This document shows, one piece after another, positions 33,957 through 43,440 of a DNA stretch of 64,000 nucleotides (position 1 is its first letter; each line of letters begins with the position of its first letter). Where the stretch lies: NCBI GenBank assembly GCA_023417315.1, contig JAEZFW010000035.1, forward strand, positions 1 through 64,000, in the 5' to 3' direction. The notes beneath the pieces are model-generated. The model was not told the DNA's origin, did no database searches, and worked only from the letters and a program-made list of their open reading frames with translations. This DNA comes from Pseudomonadota bacterium (lineage in GTDB: Bacteria > Pseudomonadota > Gammaproteobacteria > Steroidobacterales > Steroidobacteraceae). The translations under genes and the position numbers were made by a program.

Positions 33957-35588
33957 ATGTCCACCCCCACTCTCCGACTTGCGCTCGCGCAGCTGAACTT
34001 GTTCGTGGGCGATGTCGCGGGCAACACGCAGCGCGTGCTCGATACTGCGGTCGATGCCCGCGATCGTCTCGAAGCCGACGTTGTCCTGTTTCCGGAGCTG
34101 ACGCTCTGCGGCTATCCGCCCGAAGACTTGCTCTTTCATAATGGCATGCGTCGGCAGGTTGCGGCTGCGTTGGAGCGTGTGCGCAGTGAATCGCGTGGGA
34201 TTGCCGTGATGGTCGGTTATCCTGAGTACGACGCGGATCAGATCTTCAATTCCGCTGCTCTTTTTCGAGATGGTCGGACGCTCGCGAACTATCGCAAGCA
34301 AGAGCTTCCGAACTACGCGGTGTTCGATGAGAAGCGCTATTTCCAGCACGGTGGCGAGACGTGCATCGTCGATCTCAATGGAATTCGCACCGCGCTTCTC
34401 ATCTGCGAAGACATCTGGGAGCCGGGGCCAGCGCAGGCTGCGAAATCAGCCGGGGCGCAGTTGATCGTCGTCATCAACGGTTCGCCGTACTCGCTGAACT
34501 ATCAAAATAGGCGCGAGGAAGTGGTGAGAGCTCGCGTTCAAGAGGTGAAGCTTCCGGTCGTGTATCTCAACATGCTCGGCGGGCAAGACGAGCTCGTGTT
34601 CGACGGTGGTTCCTTTGTGATGAACGCCGAAGGGGAGGTCGTGCAGCGCGCTTCTCATTTCAAGGAAGAATTGTTCGCGGTCGACATCGATTTGGTCGAC
34701 GATAAAGCCGTGCCACGAGGCGCACACATTGAGCCGCTGCAATCGGAAGAAGCGAGTGTGTACGGCGCGCTTGTCTTGGGCGTGCGCGATTACGTGCGTA
34801 AACACGGCTTCCCTGGTGTGGTGCTCGGCCTGTCCGGCGGCATCGATTCCGCCCTGACTTTGGCAATTGCAGTAGACGCCCTCGGCGCCAAGCGCGTGCA
34901 CGCCGTCATGATGCCTTCGCGCTATACATCCAAGATGAGCGTCGAAGATGCCGCGGCGCAAGCGACGAAACTCGGAGCGCGCCACGACGTGATCGCGATC
35001 GAAGGCATGTTCGAAGCTGCTCTGACTGCATTGGAGGATGTGTTCGCAGGACGCGAGCCGGACACGACCGAAGAGAACATCCAAGCGCGCTGTCGTGGCT
35101 TGTTGCTGATGGCGATCTCGAACAAGACCGGACGCATGGTGCTCACCACCGGCAACAAGAGCGAGATGGCGGTGGGCTATGCCACGCTCTACGGCGATAT
35201 GGCGGGCGGCTTCGCGCCGATCAAAGACTGCAGCAAGCTGCTGGTGTATCGACTCGCGAAGTACCGGAACTCGATCTCGCCGGCCATCCCGGAGCGCGTC
35301 ATCGAGCGTCCACCTTCAGCGGAATTGCGACCGGATCAGAAGGATTCCGACTCGCTACCGCCGTACGAAGTGCTCGACCCCATCTTGGAGCTCTTCATCG
35401 AAGATGACCTCTCGGTGGATGAAATCGCCGCCCGAGGCTTCGACCGCACGATCGTCGGCCGCGTACTGGAGATGGTGAAACGGAACGAGTACAAGCGGCG
35501 CCAGGCCCCGCCCGGAGTGAGGATCAGCGATCGCGCGTTTGGGAGAGATTGGAGGTATCCGATTACGTCGGGGTATCGCGCGCGATAG
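33957..35588 (+). CDS. nadE: Glutamine-dependent NAD+ synthetase
   Basis: Makes NAD+ from deamido-NAD using glutamine. The 543-residue protein fuses an N-terminal nitrilase-type glutaminase (Glu in FPELTLCGYP, Lys in YRKQELPNY, Cys in LLICEDIW) to the C-terminal ATP pyrophosphatase synthetase (P-loop LGLSGGIDSALT near 290, then TGNKSEMAVGYATLYGDMAGGFAPIKD). The 98-base gap before it shows no clear feature. Confidence 0.96.
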   Translation: MSTPTLRLALAQLNLFVGDVAGNTQRVLDTAVDARDRLEADVVLFPELTLCGYPPEDLLFHNGMRRQVAAALERVRSESRGIAVMVGYPEYDADQIFNSAALFRDGRTLANYRKQELPNYAVFDEKRYFQHGGETCIVDLNGIRTALLICEDIWEPGPAQAAKSAGAQLIVVINGSPYSLNYQNRREEVVRARVQEVKLPVVYLNMLGGQDELVFDGGSFVMNAEGEVVQRASHFKEELFAVDIDLVDDKAVPRGAHIEPLQSEEASVYGALVLGVRDYVRKHGFPGVVLGLSGGIDSALTLAIAVDALGAKRVHAVMMPSRYTSKMSVEDAAAQATKLGARHDVIAIEGMFEAALTALEDVFAGREPDTTEENIQARCRGLLLMAISNKTGRMVLTTGNKSEMAVGYATLYGDMAGGFAPIKDCSKLLVYRLAKYRNSISPAIPERVIERPPSAELRPDQKDSDSLPPYEVLDPILELFIEDDLSVDEIAARGFDRTIVGRVLEMVKRNEYKRRQAPPGVRISDRAFGRDWRYPITSGYRAR

Positions 35589-35596
35589 GGGCGCGC

Positions 35597-36080
35597 AGGG
35601 TGCTGGGTAATCGGGTTCTGGGTGACTGGCCAGAGGGGTTAGCAGAGCTTTTTGGGCGTGACAGCTTTCACCAGTCCTCGCAACGCCTTGCATGTCCTCG
35701 AAGCCAACAACTCGATCTCGTCCCGACGCACACCGCTGAGGTAGCCGAGTCGACTCGCGATTGAAAGTTCGTAATGGAGTTCGCACGCTGAGGCGTATGC
35801 GATGCGAAGAAATCGAAGGTATTCGGGTGAGGAGCCTCGAGCTGCGCCCTCCACTATGTTTGCGGCTACCGACACCGATGCTCTGCGCATCTGAATGGTG
35901 AGCCCGTATCGTTCTTCAGGCGGGAAATGCCGCGTCACCTCATAGACGCGCAGTGTGAGCGTGTCAGCGAGCGCGAAAGCTTCTAACTTGCGGTGGTCGC
36001 GCATACTTCCTCCGTGAAGTAGGGCCGTCAATCGATGAAACCTTCTGGCCAGTACCCGATAACCCAGTACCCAGCACCCT
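35597..36080. mobile_element. P3-bounded element with intact four-helix-bundle gene
   Basis: Left arm 35597-35636 starts AGGGTGCTGGGTAATCGGG and ends inward CTGGCCAGAGG. Right arm 36044-36080 is its inverse: TCTGGCCAGTACCCGATAAC, ending CCCAGCACCCT. The arms are about 38 bases and mostly match. One gene fills the inside. The unit lies between the 3' ends of nadE and bamD, close to both stop codons. No target-site duplication could be identified by eye. Confidence 0.65.
35639..36004 (-). CDS. Four-helix-bundle protein (23S rRNA intervening-sequence family)
   Basis: A 121-residue protein with the family pattern MRDHRKLEAFALAD, RRASVSVAANIVEGAARGS, and YLRFLRIAYASACELHYELSIASRLGYL, four amphipathic helices. 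The family includes proteins encoded in 23S rRNA intervening sequences and, more distantly, the Avd subunit of diversity-generating retroelements; the biochemical role of the free-standing type is not known. ATG 36004 has GGAGG four bases upstream and matches the start of the frameshifted paralog at 29566. The gene lies exactly inside a P3 inverted pair. Confidence 0.88.
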   Translation of the reverse strand: MRDHRKLEAFALADTLTLRVYEVTRHFPPEERYGLTIQMRRASVSVAANIVEGAARGSSPEYLRFLRIAYASACELHYELSIASRLGYLSGVRRDEIELLASRTCKALRGLVKAVTPKKLC

Positions 36081-36097
36081 TGCTGAAGTCTAGTTCG

Positions 36098-36883
36098 CTA
36101 CCAAAATCTCCACCACGCCTTCTTCTCTTCCGCGACCTGCTGCTCGTCGGGTGCGTCCACATCGCCGTAGTTCGCCTGAATGATCTGTTCGGTGTCGGTG
36201 GCGAGCTGGGACATGTCGAGGTTTCGGTAGGCTTCCGCCATGACCTCTAGTGCACGATGGATCTGCGGGGCGCCGTCGTAATTTTCGATCGCATAGCGGG
36301 CGCGGTTGAGGGCGCCGACATAAGCGCCTCGCTCGAGATAGTACTCAGCGACATACACCTCGTAATTCGCGAGCCGGTTGCGCAGGAAGATCATCCGTTG
36401 GCGTGCATCGTCCGCGTAGGCGCTGTTCGGGAAGCGCTGTACCAATGTTTGGAACGACTGGAATGAGCTGCGCGCGTCGGCAGGCGGGCGCTGACTGAGG
36501 TCCGCATTGAACCAACGTTCCAGGAAGTTCGGGTTGCGCTCGAAGTGCACCAGACCCTTGATGTAGTACGCGTAATCGACGCGTGGGTGCGCCGGGTTCT
36601 CGCGGATGAACTGGTCGGCTTGGTCGATCGCCGATTCCGGTTCTTTGTTCTTGTAATACGCGTACATCAGGTCGAGCTGCCCCTGACGTGCGGCGTTGGT
36701 GAAAGGGAACCGCGCTTCTAGCTGCTCGTAGTAAACCGTCGCATCGCGATAGTTGCCATTGTCCGCGGCCCGCTTGGCGCGTTCGTACAGGACGTCGGCA
36801 TCGCCGAGTTGCTCGCGGGGCTCGTTGCCGCAACCGGCAAGGGCGAGCAGCAGCGTCGCCGTGGTCAAAACGATGATTCGCAT
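36098..36883 (-). CDS. bamD: Outer-membrane assembly lipoprotein BamD
   Basis: Essential partner of BamA in inserting outer-membrane proteins. The 261-residue lipoprotein has a lipobox LALAGC (Cys about 18) and five TPR-like repeats (LYERAKRAADNGNYRDATVYYEQLEARFP, AYYKNKEPESAIDQADQFIRENPAHP, RDDARQRM-like segments). It diverges from rluD, the order also known in other gammaproteobacteria. ATG 36883 is chosen because the signal peptide starts there. Confidence 0.93.
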   Translation of the reverse strand: MRIIVLTTATLLLALAGCGNEPREQLGDADVLYERAKRAADNGNYRDATVYYEQLEARFPFTNAARQGQLDLMYAYYKNKEPESAIDQADQFIRENPAHPRVDYAYYIKGLVHFERNPNFLERWFNADLSQRPPADARSSFQSFQTLVQRFPNSAYADDARQRMIFLRNRLANYEVYVAEYYLERGAYVGALNRARYAIENYDGAPQIHRALEVMAEAYRNLDMSQLATDTEQIIQANYGDVDAPDEQQVAEEKKAWWRFW

Positions 36884-36994
36884 GCGAAAATTCTTTGGCA
36901 AACCGGTCTATTTCACGTTTGGGCGGCGAGTATAGCCGAGCGCTCGGGCGTGCCGCAGATAACCCTTCGTTCCCCGCCCGGCCCGGAAGTTCCC

Positions 36995-37993
36995 ATGTCC
37001 GCACCTATCCGACATCAACTGACCATTCCGCTCGAGTCCGCGGGGCGCCGCCTCGACCAGGTGCTCGCTGAGCTTCTGGCCGACTATTCCCGCAGTCGCA
37101 TCAAGGATTGGATCGAGGCCGGCAACGTCAAAGTAGATGGGGCGCAGCTCCGTCCAAAGGACAAGGTGATCGGCGGTGAGCGTGTCGAGATCGAGGCCAC
37201 ATTGCCAGTCGAGGAGCGGGTTGAGGCAGAGCACATCGAGCTCGATATCGTGCACGAGGACAAGCAGGTTCTCGTCATCAACAAACCTCCCGGTCTCGTA
37301 GTTCATCCGGGCGCGGGGAATGCGGCAGGAACGTTGCAGAATGCGCTGCTGCATCTCGACCCCAATCTCGCACAAGTACCCCGTGCCGGCATCGTTCATC
37401 GACTCGACAAGGACACGAGTGGACTGATGGTCGTGGCACGCACAGTCGAGGCGCATACCGCGCTCGTGCGAGCGTTGGAAGCGCGCGAAGTCGAGCGCGA
37501 GTACGAAGCCATTTGTCTCGGTGTGATGACGGGCGGCGGCGTAGTCGACGCACCGATCGGGCGCCATCCCGTTGATCGCATCAAAATGGCGATTCGCGAG
37601 GACGGCCGGGAAGCGGTCACTCACTATCGTGTGATCGCTCGGTTTCGCGGCCACACGCATATCCGGCTCAAGCTCGAAACCGGTCGCACGCACCAGATCC
37701 GCGTGCACATGGCGCACATTCAATATCCGCTCGTTGGCGATCGCGTGTATGGGGGAAGACTCTTGCTTCCCAAAGGCGCATCAGAGGAGCTCATCGAGGC
37801 GCTGCGCGGGTTCAAACGCCAAGCACTGCATGCCGCGCGCTTGGCATTCGAACATCCGAAGAGCGGTAAGTCGATCGAGTGCACGGCTCCTTTGCCTAAG
37901 GATATGCGCCATTTGTTAGAGGTACTTGCCGCGGATGCAAAAGAGGTTTCGGGTACTGGGCGCTCGGGTGCTGGCCAAAAAGGACGGCGCTAG
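36995..37993 (+). CDS. rluD: 23S rRNA pseudouridine synthase RluD
   Basis: Makes the helix-69 pseudouridines of 23S rRNA. The 332-residue protein has an N-terminal S4 domain (RRLDQVLAELLADYSRSRIKDWIEAGNVKVDG), the catalytic Asp motif GIVHRLDKDTSGLMVVA near 128-144, and the RLU motif LETGRTHQIRVHMAHI. ATG 36995 has GGAAG nearby. The last dozen or so residues (VSGTGRSGAGQKGRR) are encoded by a P3 arm that has run into the 3' end of the gene. Confidence 0.95.
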   Translation: MSAPIRHQLTIPLESAGRRLDQVLAELLADYSRSRIKDWIEAGNVKVDGAQLRPKDKVIGGERVEIEATLPVEERVEAEHIELDIVHEDKQVLVINKPPGLVVHPGAGNAAGTLQNALLHLDPNLAQVPRAGIVHRLDKDTSGLMVVARTVEAHTALVRALEAREVEREYEAICLGVMTGGGVVDAPIGRHPVDRIKMAIREDGREAVTHYRVIARFRGHTHIRLKLETGRTHQIRVHMAHIQYPLVGDRVYGGRLLLPKGASEELIEALRGFKRQALHAARLAFEHPKSGKSIECTAPLPKDMRHLLEVLAADAKEVSGTGRSGAGQKGRR

Positions 37994-38109
37994 TGCGACG
38001 CCTTGTGCTGAGTGCCGGCCACTGTCCGGATGCGGAACCCTAGAGTAACGCGCGACGAAGCCAGAACCATTCTGGCCAGTACCCAGTACCCGACAAACCC
38101 AGTACCCAT
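37950..38109. repeat. P3 inverted pair at the rluD/pgeF junction
   Basis: Left arm 37950-37976 (CGGGTACTGGGCGC, inward GCTGGCCA) is inside rluD. Right arm 38071-38109 (TTCTGGCCAGTACCC, then ACCCAGTACCC) ends four bases before the pgeF ATG. Confidence 0.8.
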
Positions 38110-38113
38110 CTCC

Positions 38114-38845
38114 ATGCACTTCATCTACCCCGACTGGCCTGCACCCTCCAACGTTCGTGCTGCGGTCACGACGCGAGCTGGTGGCGTCAGCGTTGGGTCG
38201 TACTCGACGCTCAACTTGGGTGCGCACGTTGGCGACGATCCCGATGTCGTCGCCGAGAACCGCCGGCGCGTACGCGAGGCGTTGCAGATGCGGACCGAAC
38301 CCACATGGCTCAACCAGGTTCACGGCACGCACGTGATCGAAGCGCGGGCTGGTGTCGCTCCACCTACCGCTGACGCATCCGTCGCGCGTTCCCCGGGTGC
38401 AGTCTGCGTGGTGCTTACTGCCGATTGTTTGCCCGTTCTATTTTGCGATGAGCAAGGAACACGCGTTGCGGCTGCGCATGCAGGTTGGCGCGGCCTGGTG
38501 GGTGGCGTGCTGGCCGCGACCGTTACTGCGCTCGAAAGCCCCCCGCGCTCATTACTCGCGTGGTTGGGTCCCGCAATCGAGCAAAGCGCTTTCGAAGTGG
38601 GTGACGAAGTGCGCGAACAGTTCGTGCTACGACACTCCGAGAACGCGGGTGCCTTCTCGCCCAATGCACGCGGCCGATGGCAAGCGGACCTGTATGCACT
38701 TGCGCGCCTGGAGCTTGCGCATCTCGGTGTCACCCGAGTCTATGGCGGAGACTTCGCGTGCTTCGCGGATGCCGAGCACTTCTTTTCGTATCGACGCGAA
38801 AGTCGGACTGGTAGGATGGGGACGTTCGTTTGGCTCGAGCACTAG
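38114..38845 (+). CDS. pgeF: Peptidoglycan editing factor / multicopper-like YfiH family
   Basis: A 243-residue protein of the laccase-domain (YfiH/PgeF) family: TTRAGGVSVGSYSTLNLGAHVGDDPDVVAENRRRV, LNQVHGTHV, VLTADCLPVLFCD, AAAHAGWRGLVGGV and the Cys/His metal site are all present. In E. coli the homolog removes wrong residues from UDP-MurNAc-peptide precursors; related proteins cleave purine nucleosides. It follows rluD as in other gammaproteobacteria. The ATG at 38114 is preceded by a repeat arm rather than a ribosome-binding site. Confidence 0.9.
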   Translation: MHFIYPDWPAPSNVRAAVTTRAGGVSVGSYSTLNLGAHVGDDPDVVAENRRRVREALQMRTEPTWLNQVHGTHVIEARAGVAPPTADASVARSPGAVCVVLTADCLPVLFCDEQGTRVAAAHAGWRGLVGGVLAATVTALESPPRSLLAWLGPAIEQSAFEVGDEVREQFVLRHSENAGAFSPNARGRWQADLYALARLELAHLGVTRVYGGDFACFADAEHFFSYRRESRTGRMGTFVWLEH

Positions 38846-38852
38846 GCTCGAG

Positions 38853-39107
38853 CGGCCAGCTGGCCACTGGCTGCTGGCCAGAAGCGCGGGAACTGCGTTC
38901 TCGAGCAGTCGACTAAACCTCCGGCGCTAACGTTCGTTCTGGAAGCGCACGTCCCTAAGCTTCCGGGCAGTGACAGCTGCCAGTGACAATGACCAGATTG
39001 CGCGTAGGTGGCTCAGCGGCTACAGATCGTGCGCGCGCGTGCTAGTCTGCGGCCCATAACAGCAACTTCTTCTCTGGCCAGTAGCCAGTGGCCAGTAGGC
39101 CAGTAAT
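38853..39107. repeat. P2 inverted pair between pgeF and the ZIP gene
   Basis: Left arm 38853-38883 (GCCAGCTGGCCACTGG) ends inward CTGGCCAGAAG. Right arm about 39073-39107 begins TCTCTGGCCAGTAGCCAG. The 190-base spacer between shows no gene or clear motif. Confidence 0.8.
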
Positions 39108-39118
39108 CCTTTTCGAGC

Positions 39119-39898
39119 ATGCCCCTTCTTCTCTGGATCATCCTGTTCACGCTCCTCGGCGGAGCACTGAGCGCGCTCGCTGCCTCAGTGTTCTTGGTGA
39201 CCTCCGAAAAGCAGCGCGCGCGAGTGTTGCCTCATCTAGTGAGCTTCGCGACAGGCGCGTTGCTCGGTGCCGCCTTACTTGGTTTGCTCCCGCATGCAAT
39301 CGAAGGAGCGGGCGAGGGGAGTACGCATCGAATCGGCATGACGTTGCTCGCCGGCCTGCTCATCTTCTTCGTGCTGGAAAAGATGGTGCTCTGGCGTCAT
39401 TGCCATCAGGATATTTGCGAGGGGCACGATCCGCACGATCATCATCGCGATGCTGCATCAGCTTCGCTGATTCTGATCGGTGACACCTTCCACAACGTGC
39501 TCGACGGCGTGCTGATCGCCGCCGCGTTCATGACAGACGTTCATCTCGGCATCGTGACCGCGCTTGCCGTCATCGCACATGAGATCCCTCAAGAAGTGGG
39601 AGACCTCGCAATCCTGCTGCATGGAGGAATGAGTCGCTCGAAAGCGTTCGCGCTGAACCTCCTTACGAGCGTGAGCTCGGTCGTCGGCGGTATCGGTGCC
39701 TACTTCGCGCTCGCGCCGATCCAGCACCTTCTTCCCTACGCCCTGACCGTAGCAGCATCGAGCTTCCTATACATTGCCGTTGCCGATCTGATCCCCGGTC
39801 TCCACCGCCGCGTCGATCCAGGGTCAGGCGTGAAACAGTTCGTCTTCATCGTCCTCGGGATTGCGATCATCTACGTGAGCCATTCGCTCGCGCACTAG
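39119..39898 (+). CDS. ZIP-family metal transporter
   Basis: A 259-residue inner-membrane protein with about eight helices and the ZIP metal-site motifs HNVLDG near 129-134 (after DTF) and HEIPQEVGD near 157-165. A His-rich cytoplasmic loop (HCHQDICEGHDPHDHHRD) precedes them. It likely imports zinc or another divalent metal. It sits between pgeF and clpB, which are neighbours in E. coli, so it has been inserted into that order. A P2 arm ends about 12 bases before its ATG. Confidence 0.92.
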   Translation: MPLLLWIILFTLLGGALSALAASVFLVTSEKQRARVLPHLVSFATGALLGAALLGLLPHAIEGAGEGSTHRIGMTLLAGLLIFFVLEKMVLWRHCHQDICEGHDPHDHHRDAASASLILIGDTFHNVLDGVLIAAAFMTDVHLGIVTALAVIAHEIPQEVGDLAILLHGGMSRSKAFALNLLTSVSSVVGGIGAYFALAPIQHLLPYALTVAASSFLYIAVADLIPGLHRRVDPGSGVKQFVFIVLGIAIIYVSHSLAH

Positions 39899-39906
39899 CG
39901 CTTGCG

Positions 39907-40063
39907 CCCGGCCAACTGGCCACTGGCAAACTGGCCACGGGCCAGAGCGGCCACAGCCTGTAAACCTGTTCCTGTTGAATTTGTCGAGCGATGCCCCACA
40001 TCGCAGGCAGTGCTTGGTCCGGCTTCTGGCCAGTTGCCAGTGGCCAGTCGACCAGTAGGCCCA
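39907..40063. repeat. P2 inverted pair upstream of clpB
   Basis: Left arm 39907-39946 (CAACTGGCCACTGGC) ends inward GGGCCAGAG. Right arm 40023-40063 begins CTTCTGGCCAGTTGCCAG and ends about 10 bases before the clpB ATG. No heat-shock sigma-32 promoter was evident in the 76-base spacer. Confidence 0.8.
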
Positions 40064-40073
40064 GGGTTTTCTC

Positions 40074-42650
40074 ATGCGCATGGACAAACTGACAAGCAAG
40101 TTTCAGATGGCGTTGGCCGATGCCCAATCCTTGGCGGTGGGGCGCGATCACCAGTTCATCGAGCCGTTACACGTGATGACGGCCCTGCTGGATCAGCAGG
40201 GCGGCTCGGTGCGCCATCTCCTCGACAAGGCCGGTACGAACGTCAACCTGTTGCGCTCCCAGTTGGGAGACGCGCTCGATCGCCTGCCGAAAGTGGAGGG
40301 CAACGGCGGTGAAGTTCACCTCTCCAACGATCTCGGGCGCATTCTCAACGTCACGGACAAGTTTGCGCAAAAGCGCGGCGATCAATACATCTCGAGCGAG
40401 CTGTTCGTGCTTGCGGCGCTCGAAGACAAGGGGCAGCTCGGCACCATTCTGCGTAACGCGGGAGCGGTTAAGGGTGCCATCGAGAAGGCAATCGAAGATG
40501 TGCGCGGCGGTGAGAAAGTCGACGATCCGAATGCCGAAGAGAGCCGGCAGGCACTCGAGAAATACACGATCGATCTGACCGAGCGAGCGGAGCAGGGCAA
40601 GCTCGATCCTGTCATCGGTCGCGACGATGAAATTCGTCGTACCGTGCAAGTCTTGCAGCGCCGCACGAAGAATAACCCCGTGCTGATTGGCGAGCCCGGT
40701 GTCGGTAAGACCGCCATCGTCGAAGGTCTCGCACAGCGCATCGTGAACGGCGAAGTCCCTGAAGGATTGCGCAACAAGCGCATTCTCTCGCTCGATATGG
40801 GCGCGCTCATCGCAGGTGCCAAGTATCGCGGCGAGTTCGAGGAACGTTTGAAAGCCGTGCTGAACGATCTGGCCAAGCAGGAAGGGCAGATCATTCTGTT
40901 CATCGATGAGCTACACACGATGGTGGGCGCCGGCAAAGCCGAAGGCGCGATGGATGCAGGCAACATGCTGAAGCCTGCGCTCGCGCGCGGCGAGTTGCAC
41001 TGTGTGGGCGCGACCACGCTGGATGAGTATCGCAAGCACATCGAGAAAGATGCCGCGCTGGAGCGGCGCTTCCAAAAAGTGTTCGTGGGCGAGCCTTCGG
41101 TCGAAGACACGATTGCGATCCTGCGCGGCCTGAAGGAGCGCTACGAAGTTCACCACGGGGTCGACATCACTGACCCTGCCATCGTCGCGGCGGCTACGCT
41201 GTCGCATCGCTACATCAGCGATCGCCAACTTCCTGACAAAGCGATCGACCTCATCGACGAAGCCGCTTCGCGAATCCGCATGGAGATCGACTCGAAGCCG
41301 GAGGAGATGGATCGGCTCGAGCGGCGCATCATCCAGCTCAAGATCGAGCGCGAAGCGCTCAAGAAGGAATCCGACGAGGCATCCAAGAAGCGCCTCGCGA
41401 CGCTTGACGACCAGTTGGCCTCGCTCGAGAAGGAGTATTCCGATCTCGAGGAGATTTGGAAGGCGGAGAAGGCTTCGTTGCAAAGCTCTGCGCACATCAA
41501 GGAGGAGCTCGAGCGTGCTCGCCTTGATCTCGAGACGGCGCGTCGCGCGCAGGACCTCGCGCGGATGTCCGAGCTGTCGTATGGAAAGATTCCTGAGCTC
41601 GAGCGGCGCTTGAACGAAGCGACGGCAGCCGAGAAGCAAGAAACCAAGCTTCTGCGGAATAAGGTGACGGACGAAGAGGTCGCTGAAGTCGTATCGAAAT
41701 GGACCGGCATTCCGATCTCGAAGATGCTCGAGGGCGAGAAGGAGAAGCTGCTGCGCATGGAGGAGGCGATCGGTAAGCGGGTGGTGGGGCAAAGCGAAGC
41801 AGTTCGCGCCGTTTCCGATGCGATCCGTCGTTCCCGCGCAGGTTTGTCGGATCCGAATCGACCCAATGGGTCTTTCTTGTTCTTGGGACCGACGGGCGTC
41901 GGCAAGACCGAGCTGTGCAAAGCACTTGCCGAGTTCTTATTCGATACCGAAGAGGCCATGGTCCGAGTCGACATGTCCGAGTTCATGGAGAAGCATTCGG
42001 TGGCCCGTTTGATCGGTGCGCCTCCGGGATACGTCGGTTACGAAGAGGGCGGCTATCTGACTGAGGCTGTGCGTCGTCGTCCTTACTCGGTGCTCTTGCT
42101 GGATGAGGTGGAGAAGGCACATCCGGATGTGTTCAACGTGCTGCTGCAAGTTCTCGATGACGGGCGTCTCACCGATGGCCAAGGTCGTACCGTGGACTTC
42201 AGAAACACCGTCATCATCATGACGTCGAACTTGGGCTCGCACGTCATCCAGGAGCTTGCCGGGGAAGCGAACTACGCCAAGATGAAGAGCGCGGTGCTCG
42301 AAATCGTGCAGCAGCACTTCCGTCCCGAGTTCATCAACCGCGTTGATGACATCGTCGTCTTCCATCCGCTCGGCAAGGATCAACTGCGCTCTATCGTGGA
42401 CATTCAGCTCGGGTATCTACGCAAGCGATTGGCCGATCGCGATATCGAGCTCACGCTCGATGACGCCGCGCGCGATCTGCTTGGCGAGGCGGGCTTCGAC
42501 CCTGTGTATGGGGCAAGGCCGCTCAAGCGGGCGATCCAGCAACAGGTGGAGAACCCGCTCGCACAGCGAATTCTGAAAGGCGAGTTCGGCCCCGGTGCGA
42601 AGGTGCGCGTCACGGCGCGGGATGGGGCGCTCGAGTTCGCGCGCGCGTAA
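40074..42650 (+). CDS. clpB: ATP-dependent disaggregase ClpB
   Basis: Hexameric AAA+ chaperone that rescues aggregated proteins with DnaK. The 858-residue protein has the Clp N-domain, AAA-1 with [15 protein letters not shown] near 206, the coiled-coil M domain at about 405-525, and AAA-2 with [16 protein letters not shown] near 606. The start [21 protein letters not shown] aligns with E. coli ClpB, supporting ATG 40074. A P2 arm sits at the ribosome-binding position. Confidence 0.97.
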   Translation: MRMDKLTSKFQMALADAQSLAVGRDHQFIEPLHVMTALLDQQGGSVRHLLDKAGTNVNLLRSQLGDALDRLPKVEGNGGEVHLSNDLGRILNVTDKFAQKRGDQYISSELFVLAALEDKGQLGTILRNAGAVKGAIEKAIEDVRGGEKVDDPNAEESRQALEKYTIDLTERAEQGKLDPVIGRDDEIRRTVQVLQRRTKNNPVLIGEPGVGKTAIVEGLAQRIVNGEVPEGLRNKRILSLDMGALIAGAKYRGEFEERLKAVLNDLAKQEGQIILFIDELHTMVGAGKAEGAMDAGNMLKPALARGELHCVGATTLDEYRKHIEKDAALERRFQKVFVGEPSVEDTIAILRGLKERYEVHHGVDITDPAIVAAATLSHRYISDRQLPDKAIDLIDEAASRIRMEIDSKPEEMDRLERRIIQLKIEREALKKESDEASKKRLATLDDQLASLEKEYSDLEEIWKAEKASLQSSAHIKEELERARLDLETARRAQDLARMSELSYGKIPELERRLNEATAAEKQETKLLRNKVTDEEVAEVVSKWTGIPISKMLEGEKEKLLRMEEAIGKRVVGQSEAVRAVSDAIRRSRAGLSDPNRPNGSFLFLGPTGVGKTELCKALAEFLFDTEEAMVRVDMSEFMEKHSVARLIGAPPGYVGYEEGGYLTEAVRRRPYSVLLLDEVEKAHPDVFNVLLQVLDDGRLTDGQGRTVDFRNTVIIMTSNLGSHVIQELAGEANYAKMKSAVLEIVQQHFRPEFINRVDDIVVFHPLGKDQLRSIVDIQLGYLRKRLADRDIELTLDDAARDLLGEAGFDPVYGARPLKRAIQQQVENPLAQRILKGEFGPGAKVRVTARDGALEFARA

Positions 42651-42656
42651 GAAGGG

Positions 42657-42834
42657 TGATGGGTTATCGGGTACTGGGGACTGGCCGGAGGCGCGAGCGC
42701 GCTTCCAGAGCCGATGAAAGGTACTGGGCTGATCGCGCTCTTTATCTGTCCAGTACCGACAACCCAGAACCCCACACCATCAGAACGCTTTTCGCTCTGG
42801 CTAGTGCCCGATAACCAGCACCCGACACCCCAGC
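42657..42834. repeat. P3 repeats between clpB and fmdB
   Basis: Left arm about 42657-42696 (GGGTTATCGGGTACTGGGG, inward ACTGGCCGGAGG); right arm about 42797-42834 (TCTGGCTAGTGCCCGATAAC). A third P3-like stretch at about 42723-42778 (GTACTGGGC ... CAGTACCGACAACCC) lies between them and may be a nested pair. No gene lies in 42651-42897. Confidence 0.7.
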
Positions 42835-42897
42835 TTGAACATTCCCCCGCCGCCCCTATGATGGCGGACGCGTTTCTGGCGCCTTCCGAGAACAACC

Positions 42898-43326
42898 ATG
42901 CCCTTCTACGAATACGAATGCTCGAACTGTAAGTTCTACGTCGAAGCCCTGCAGAAGATCAGCGATGAGCCTTTGAAGCAGTGTCCGAGCTGCAAGAAAC
43001 AGACGCTCAAGAAGTTGGTGTCCGCCCCGAATTTCCGATTGAAGGGCAGCGGCTGGTACGAGACCGACTTCAAGTCGGAAAAGGAAGAGAAGCGCAACTT
43101 GGCGGATCGGGAAGAGGCGGCGGGGTCCAAAGCCGAGGCTAAAGAGCCCGAGGCGAAGGAAGCAAAGCCGGAGCCAAAGGTGACCGCGGCCGAGAAACCT
43201 GCGAAGAAGTCAGTTGCCGTGAAGGCGCCGGCGAAGGCCGCAACTAAAGGAAAACCCAAGTCTCCGGCCAAGAAGCCGGCGGCTCGAGCTCAACCCAAGA
43301 AGAAGAAAAAGAGCGGCCGTCGCTAG
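42898..43326 (+). CDS. FmdB-family zinc-ribbon protein with Lys-rich tail
   Basis: A 142-residue protein. Residues 1-58 are the FmdB putative regulatory domain: MPFYEYECSNC with Cys8/Cys11, QCPSC with Cys29/Cys32, then LVSAPNFRLKGSGWYETDFK. The last 80 or so residues are low-complexity Glu/Ala/Lys turning to Lys/Ala/Pro, ending QPKKKKKSGRR. FmdB proteins are commonly encoded just before aspS, as here. Such tails vary widely in the family; a similar basic tail is on SucD in this window. Confidence 0.9.
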   Translation: MPFYEYECSNCKFYVEALQKISDEPLKQCPSCKKQTLKKLVSAPNFRLKGSGWYETDFKSEKEEKRNLADREEAAGSKAEAKEPEAKEAKPEPKVTAAEKPAKKSVAVKAPAKAATKGKPKSPAKKPAARAQPKKKKKSGRR

Positions 43327-43440
43327 CAGGTCTCCCACCTGCCTTCTCTCGGAAGAGAGTCCGTCGCCCTGCGCCCAGAGAAGAGGCAGGGTCGCTTGCT
43401 GGCCCATGGCCGGTTCCGTAACATCCCGCGCTCTCTGAAT

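Noticed and set aside
33213..34349. 378-codon open frame on the minus strand
   Set aside because: Antisense to sucD and nadE; the Phe/Ala-rich part mirrors the Lys/Ala tail of SucD.
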